DNA from: Psychrobacillus sp044762745
GTDB lineage: Bacteria; Bacillota; Bacilli; Bacillales_A; Planococcaceae
Reading direction: 5' to 3'
DNA length: 64,000 bases
Assembly: GCF_044762745.1 (NCBI RefSeq)
Contig: NZ_JBIWEX010000002.1
Coordinates: forward strand, 186,001-250,000
Numbering within the stretch: position 1 is the first letter of the stretch; the number at the start of each line of letters is the position of its first letter. A program made the translations under genes and the position numbers. Under the pieces are notes generated by a model. That model searched no databases. It saw only the letters and a program-made list of their open reading frames with translations, and had not been told where the DNA came from. This document shows positions 61,089 through 64,000 of this stretch, piece by piece.

Positions 61089-61481
61089 ATGACAGACATG
61101 CAAAAAAAAGACTTACTGGATCAACTATTAGATCCCCAAGTACAACAATCACTAACGACTTTAGTGAATGAGCTTCCAAAATTAACTGAAATGATGACAA
61201 TGTTAACAAAGGCTTATGATGTGGCACAAACTCTTGCACAAGATAAAGTGTTCACAAGCGACATGATTAATGCAACAACTGAAATCGTCGGACCAGTTGT
61301 GAAATCTGCAAAAGGCTTAGCAGCGACTGCTATTGAAGCGAAAGACCGTATGGAAATAAGCCACAAGCAAATTGGCTTATTTGGTATGTTAAAACTTCTT
61401 AAAGACCCTCAAGTACAAGGTGTACTACGCTTCGCAAATGCATTCTTAGAAGTAAACAAAGAAAATAAAGAACACAGCTAA
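61089..61481 (+). CDS. yjlC: DUF1641 protein (YjlC-like)
   Basis: A 130-residue helical protein of the DUF1641 family (DLLDQLLDPQVQQSLTTLVNELPKL; LLKDPQVQGVLRFANAFLEV), the same as Bacillus YjlC, which is co-transcribed with the NADH dehydrogenase gene yjlD/ndh. ATG 61089 has AAAGGAG 9 bases upstream; the GTG at 61080 overlaps it. Its role beside Ndh is unknown. In Bacillus the operon is repressed by Rex at low NADH turnover, but no Rex palindrome is visible here because LysR remnants abut the gene. Confidence 0.86.
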   Translation: MTDMQKKDLLDQLLDPQVQQSLTTLVNELPKLTEMMTMLTKAYDVAQTLAQDKVFTSDMINATTEIVGPVVKSAKGLAATAIEAKDRMEISHKQIGLFGMLKLLKDPQVQGVLRFANAFLEVNKENKEHS

Positions 61482-61518
61482 TAATTCACAATCACTTATT
61501 AATATGGAGGTTCTACAA

Positions 61519-62709
61519 ATGAAAAAAATTGTTATTCTAGGTGCAGGTTATGGGGGCTTATTAGCTGCATTAACTGTACGTAAATATATAGATGCTAACG
61601 AAGCAGAAGTAACTGTTGTGAACCAATTTCCAACTCACCAAATTATTACTGAATTACACCGTTTAGCTGGTGGTACAGCGTCTGAGAAAGCTGTTGCATT
61701 TGATTTACATAAGCTATTCCGAAACAAAGACATCAATCTTAAGATTGCGAAAGTTGAGTCATTCTCAGTTGATCGTAAAGCTGTCATATTAGATAACGGG
61801 GATTCTTTAACGTACGATGAATTAGTTGTCGCTTTAGGGTCAAAAACCGGTTACTTCGGTATCCCAGGTCTTGAAGAAAATTCATTTGTATTAAAATCAG
61901 TGGATGATGCGAATCAACTCCGCGAGCATATCGTCACGAAAATTAAATCTTACGCTGATACTGGCAACAAAGCAGATGCGACAATCGTTATCGGTGGTGG
62001 CGGCTTAACAGGGGTTGAGCTTGTTGGTGAAATCATCGACAACATGCCAAAAATTGCAAAGAAATACGGTGTAAAAGCAAAAGAGTTAGACATAAAATTA
62101 GTCGAAGCAGGTCCAAGTATCTTACCAGTCCTTCCACAAGAATTAATTGGACGCGCAACTAAATCATTAACCGATCGTGGCGTACATTTGTTAACAGGTC
62201 TACCTGTAACAGGCATTGAAGGCAATGTCGTATCACTCAAAGATGGTCAAAAAATCACTGCCAACACAGTTGTATGGACTGGTGGTGTTGCACAATACCC
62301 AATTGTTGAAGAATCTGGTTTAGTATGTAACCGTGGGAAAGCGGTGGTAAATGATTTCTTACAATCTGACTCTCATCCTAACGTATTCGTAGTAGGTGAC
62401 GCAGCTGCTGCTTACGCGCCAGGTGCCAACAAAGAAACAGACCGTCCCTACGCACCAACAGCACAAAACGCTTGGCAAATGGGGGAATTAGTTGGTTACA
62501 ATTTATTTGCTTACTTAAACGGTAAAGATATGAATGTTTTTGAGCCAGTAAACTCTGGAACATTAGCTTCTCTTGGCCGCAAAGATGGAGTTGCAATAAT
62601 AGGTGCTAGCAATACGCAATTGAAAGGTCTAACAGCGTCATTAATGAAAGAAGCTTCAAACATTCGTTATTTATCACACATCAAAGCACTTTACGGTTTA
62701 GCTTATTAA
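61519..62709 (+). CDS. ndh: type II NADH:quinone dehydrogenase
   Basis: A 396-residue FAD enzyme with two Rossmann motifs, GAGYGGLLAA (residues 8-17, FAD) and IGGGGLTGVELVGEI (about 160-174, NADH), the VFVVGDAAAAY FAD motif, and a C-terminal hydrophobic end (SHIKALYGLAY) that attaches to the membrane. Non-proton-pumping entry of NADH electrons into the quinone pool. It follows yjlC by 37 bases, with its own GGAGG. Length and layout match Bacillus YjlD (Ndh). Confidence 0.9.
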   Translation: MKKIVILGAGYGGLLAALTVRKYIDANEAEVTVVNQFPTHQIITELHRLAGGTASEKAVAFDLHKLFRNKDINLKIAKVESFSVDRKAVILDNGDSLTYDELVVALGSKTGYFGIPGLEENSFVLKSVDDANQLREHIVTKIKSYADTGNKADATIVIGGGGLTGVELVGEIIDNMPKIAKKYGVKAKELDIKLVEAGPSILPVLPQELIGRATKSLTDRGVHLLTGLPVTGIEGNVVSLKDGQKITANTVVWTGGVAQYPIVEESGLVCNRGKAVVNDFLQSDSHPNVFVVGDAAAAYAPGANKETDRPYAPTAQNAWQMGELVGYNLFAYLNGKDMNVFEPVNSGTLASLGRKDGVAIIGASNTQLKGLTASLMKEASNIRYLSHIKALYGLAY

Positions 62710-62766
62710 GCTTAATTTCACAAAACTCGAACTTATATCGCACTGACTTAAAAAATATGACAAATA

Positions 62767-62822
62767 AAAACATCTTACGTTGGTAGCAGATATTTATATA
62801 AATCAATGTTGAGATGTTTTTT
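62767..62822. terminator. terminator between ndh and the DUF3995 gene
   Basis: AAAACATCT and AGATGTTTT arms around a ~38-base loop with inner pairing (AACGTTGG-like), T runs on both sides. Confidence 0.6.
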
Positions 62823-62844
62823 CTATGGGAACGGCACTCGAAAT

Positions 62845-63426
62845 TCATGCAAATCGCACACCCAACACTCCTGTGACCAACCCAACAATCGTGCCAAGTA
62901 TACATACCCCTAGCCAAATTCTCCTGCTTCGCACTCCTTTCAAAAAACACCATCCTACAACGGCAAGTAAAATGCCTTCTATTAAAAACCAAGGTTCAAA
63001 AATAACCATATCCCACACCACGTATATATCATCGTGGATATTAAATCTTCCATCTTCCAAGCCAATTACATCTGTGGTTTGCAAGACACGATAGACAATG
63101 CCAAAAATACCGTGAGAAGTGGCTATCGAACACCCTAACACAGTTATAGAAAGCAACAATGAGCGAAGAATTTTACTTTTGCCTATATAAATGAAACCAA
63201 GGCCTACAAATCCCGCAAGAATAAAGATCGGTAACGCTAACCAATTAATTAGTTCAAACTGGGAAGATGTAGCCACGCTAGGTTTTAGTAGGAACAGCCC
63301 TCTTCTTCCACCTAAAGCCCAATATAGGTGTGGCAGCATATAGGCATTGGACCACAGAAAAACAGCGATCCCGGCCCATATAGTTGATTTTGACTGCGGT
63401 GATTTCCACGACAGATTCGTTTCCAC
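62845..63426 (-). CDS. DUF3995 family membrane protein
   Basis: A 193-residue protein with five helices (about 17-35, 55-78, 85-105, 130-152, 165-187). The first reads AVFLWSNAYMLPHLYWALGG, the DUF3995 pattern. GTG 63426 follows GAGGTGAT at 7 bases. No function known. Confidence 0.7.
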   Translation of the reverse strand: METNLSWKSPQSKSTIWAGIAVFLWSNAYMLPHLYWALGGRRGLFLLKPSVATSSQFELINWLALPIFILAGFVGLGFIYIGKSKILRSLLLSITVLGCSIATSHGIFGIVYRVLQTTDVIGLEDGRFNIHDDIYVVWDMVIFEPWFLIEGILLAVVGWCFLKGVRSRRIWLGVCILGTIVGLVTGVLGVRFA

Positions 63427-63692
63427 TAACGATCACCTCGACAGTTTCCTGAGATTAAGTCACAAACAGTTTGTTTATCAAATATCCAATTACCGAATTT
63501 TCTAAACATTTATTATATAACTATATCAAAAGGCTGACACTACGTTTTCTAGTATCGGTTACATTTTTGAACAACAATATTTTCTTTTAAACGACTTTAT
63601 TATTTATAAAGAGCTTTATTATTTGTGAACAATGTAGCTTTAAAATAAAGTTTATCGATCACCCGACAAACTGAATTAGACTGACTCGTAAA
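63427..63692. other. AT-rich intergenic region
   Basis: No gene, repeat or regulatory site that I can support; it holds the upstream region of the DUF3995 gene. Confidence 0.4.
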
Positions 63693-63744
63693 AAAAGCAG
63701 TGACGGACTAGGAATTCGAAAGACCTAGACTGCCGCTGCTTTTA
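63693..63744. terminator. terminator of the RibD-like gene
   Basis: AAAGCAG..CTAGG and CCTAG..CTGCTTT arms, with a short internal mismatch, pair over most of the region. Confidence 0.65.
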
Positions 63745-63790
63745 TTGTGCTAACGTAATCCGGTTAGCGTAATTACTTTAGGTGACAAGG

Positions 63791-64000
63791 TCATCTAACC
63801 GTCTGGTAAACGAGACCTATGGCTCCAGAATCAAATGTCTTGTTTTCGATAAGTTTAAGATTGATCTTCTCCTTGAGACCTTGGAATAACGGCAACCCGC
63901 TGCCGACCAGGACGGGAGAAACCGTAATTTTATACTCATCAATTAAATCAAGCTGCATAAGGTAGTGTGCGAATCTAGGACTGCCTAGGATGACCATATC
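63791..64000 (-). CDS. dihydrofolate reductase-like/RibD C-terminal domain protein, partial
   Basis: Only the last 70 codons are inside the window; the frame is open to the edge. DMVILGSPRFAHYLMQLDLIDEYKITVSPVLVGSGLPLF is the typical end of RibD_C/DHFR-like NADPH reductases (YwjB/YyaP type of Bacillus). The NADPH site lies outside the window, so the reaction is not predicted. Confidence 0.8.
   Translation of the reverse strand, partial: DMVILGSPRFAHYLMQLDLIDEYKITVSPVLVGSGLPLFQGLKEKINLKLIENKTFDSGAIGLVYQTVR

Overview
The window reads as the chromosome of a spore-forming, AT-rich Bacillota of the Bacillaceae/Planococcaceae type (Psychrobacillus- or Lysinibacillus-like). The evidence is the strong AGGAGG-type ribosome binding sites, frequent GTG/TTG starts, T-box and purine riboswitch leaders, and Bacillus-type gene sets: yndM, a gamma-SASP-like gene, yqhV, yerO-yerP(swrC), yjlC-ndh, ydaP-like pyruvate oxidase, tag and CarD. 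No rRNA, tRNA, CRISPR array or complete insertion sequence was found. Species assignment is inference.

Layout. 1-5.3 kb: truncated ComP-like sensor kinase and a tubby-like protein, an epimerase relic, a DMT transporter, a CorA-like membrane protein and three small spore-type genes. 5.6-6.7 kb: a fusion of a DNA-binding HTH with a catalytically dead F1-ATPase beta-like domain, preceded by a phased array of TTACT/AGTAA half-sites. 7.1-9.3 kb: intergenic 21-bp repeats, a truncated uridine-kinase-like gene, and a nucleoside transporter behind a guanine-type purine riboswitch. 9.5-15.1 kb: a PTS IIC-like protein, then a T-box leader (probable Met specifier) driving SAM hydroxide adenosyltransferase plus a complete ECF transporter (S, A-A, T).

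15.4-26.8 kb: azoreductase, hydrolase and several regulator-transporter pairs (TetR/MFS, MarR/MFS, HxlR/flavin oxidoreductase), plus a YhgE-type permease and two genes (YqhV-like, YiaA-like) lacking ordinary start codons. 27.97-28.40 kb: a G+C-rich, structured element bounded by 15-bp perfect inverted repeats. 28.5-47.2 kb: RND efflux pump with its TetR regulator, pyruvate oxidase, DinB, Tag, LmrAB-like pair, universal stress protein, MarR/CarD pair with twin operators, RraA-like protein, and a short methionyl-tRNA synthetase behind a Met T-box. 47.4-51.9 kb: an XRE regulator/membrane protein pair and an ABC exporter of Clostridia-like composition, flanked by two direct copies of an ~80-bp sequence.

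52-55.3 kb: FUSC-type exporter and a cation/proton antiporter preceded by a leader hairpin. 55.5-60.0 kb: the most foreign segment, two secreted proteins (a parallel beta-helix lipoprotein and a GH3 glycosidase) with strongly G+C-rich, actinobacteria-like codon use. The GH3 gene starts with an AT-rich signal peptide and ends in a long NKDN repeat tail that is frameshifted. 60.4-64 kb: a LysR pseudogene, yjlC-ndh respiratory operon, a membrane protein, and the C-terminal part of a RibD/DHFR-like protein cut by the window edge.

Overall the region is accessory-like: drug and metabolite exporters with local regulators, methionine- and purine-responsive leaders, and many gene relics (at 1.4, 5.3, 7.3, 9.25, 37.0, 42.3 and 60.5 kb) showing active gene loss and turnover.
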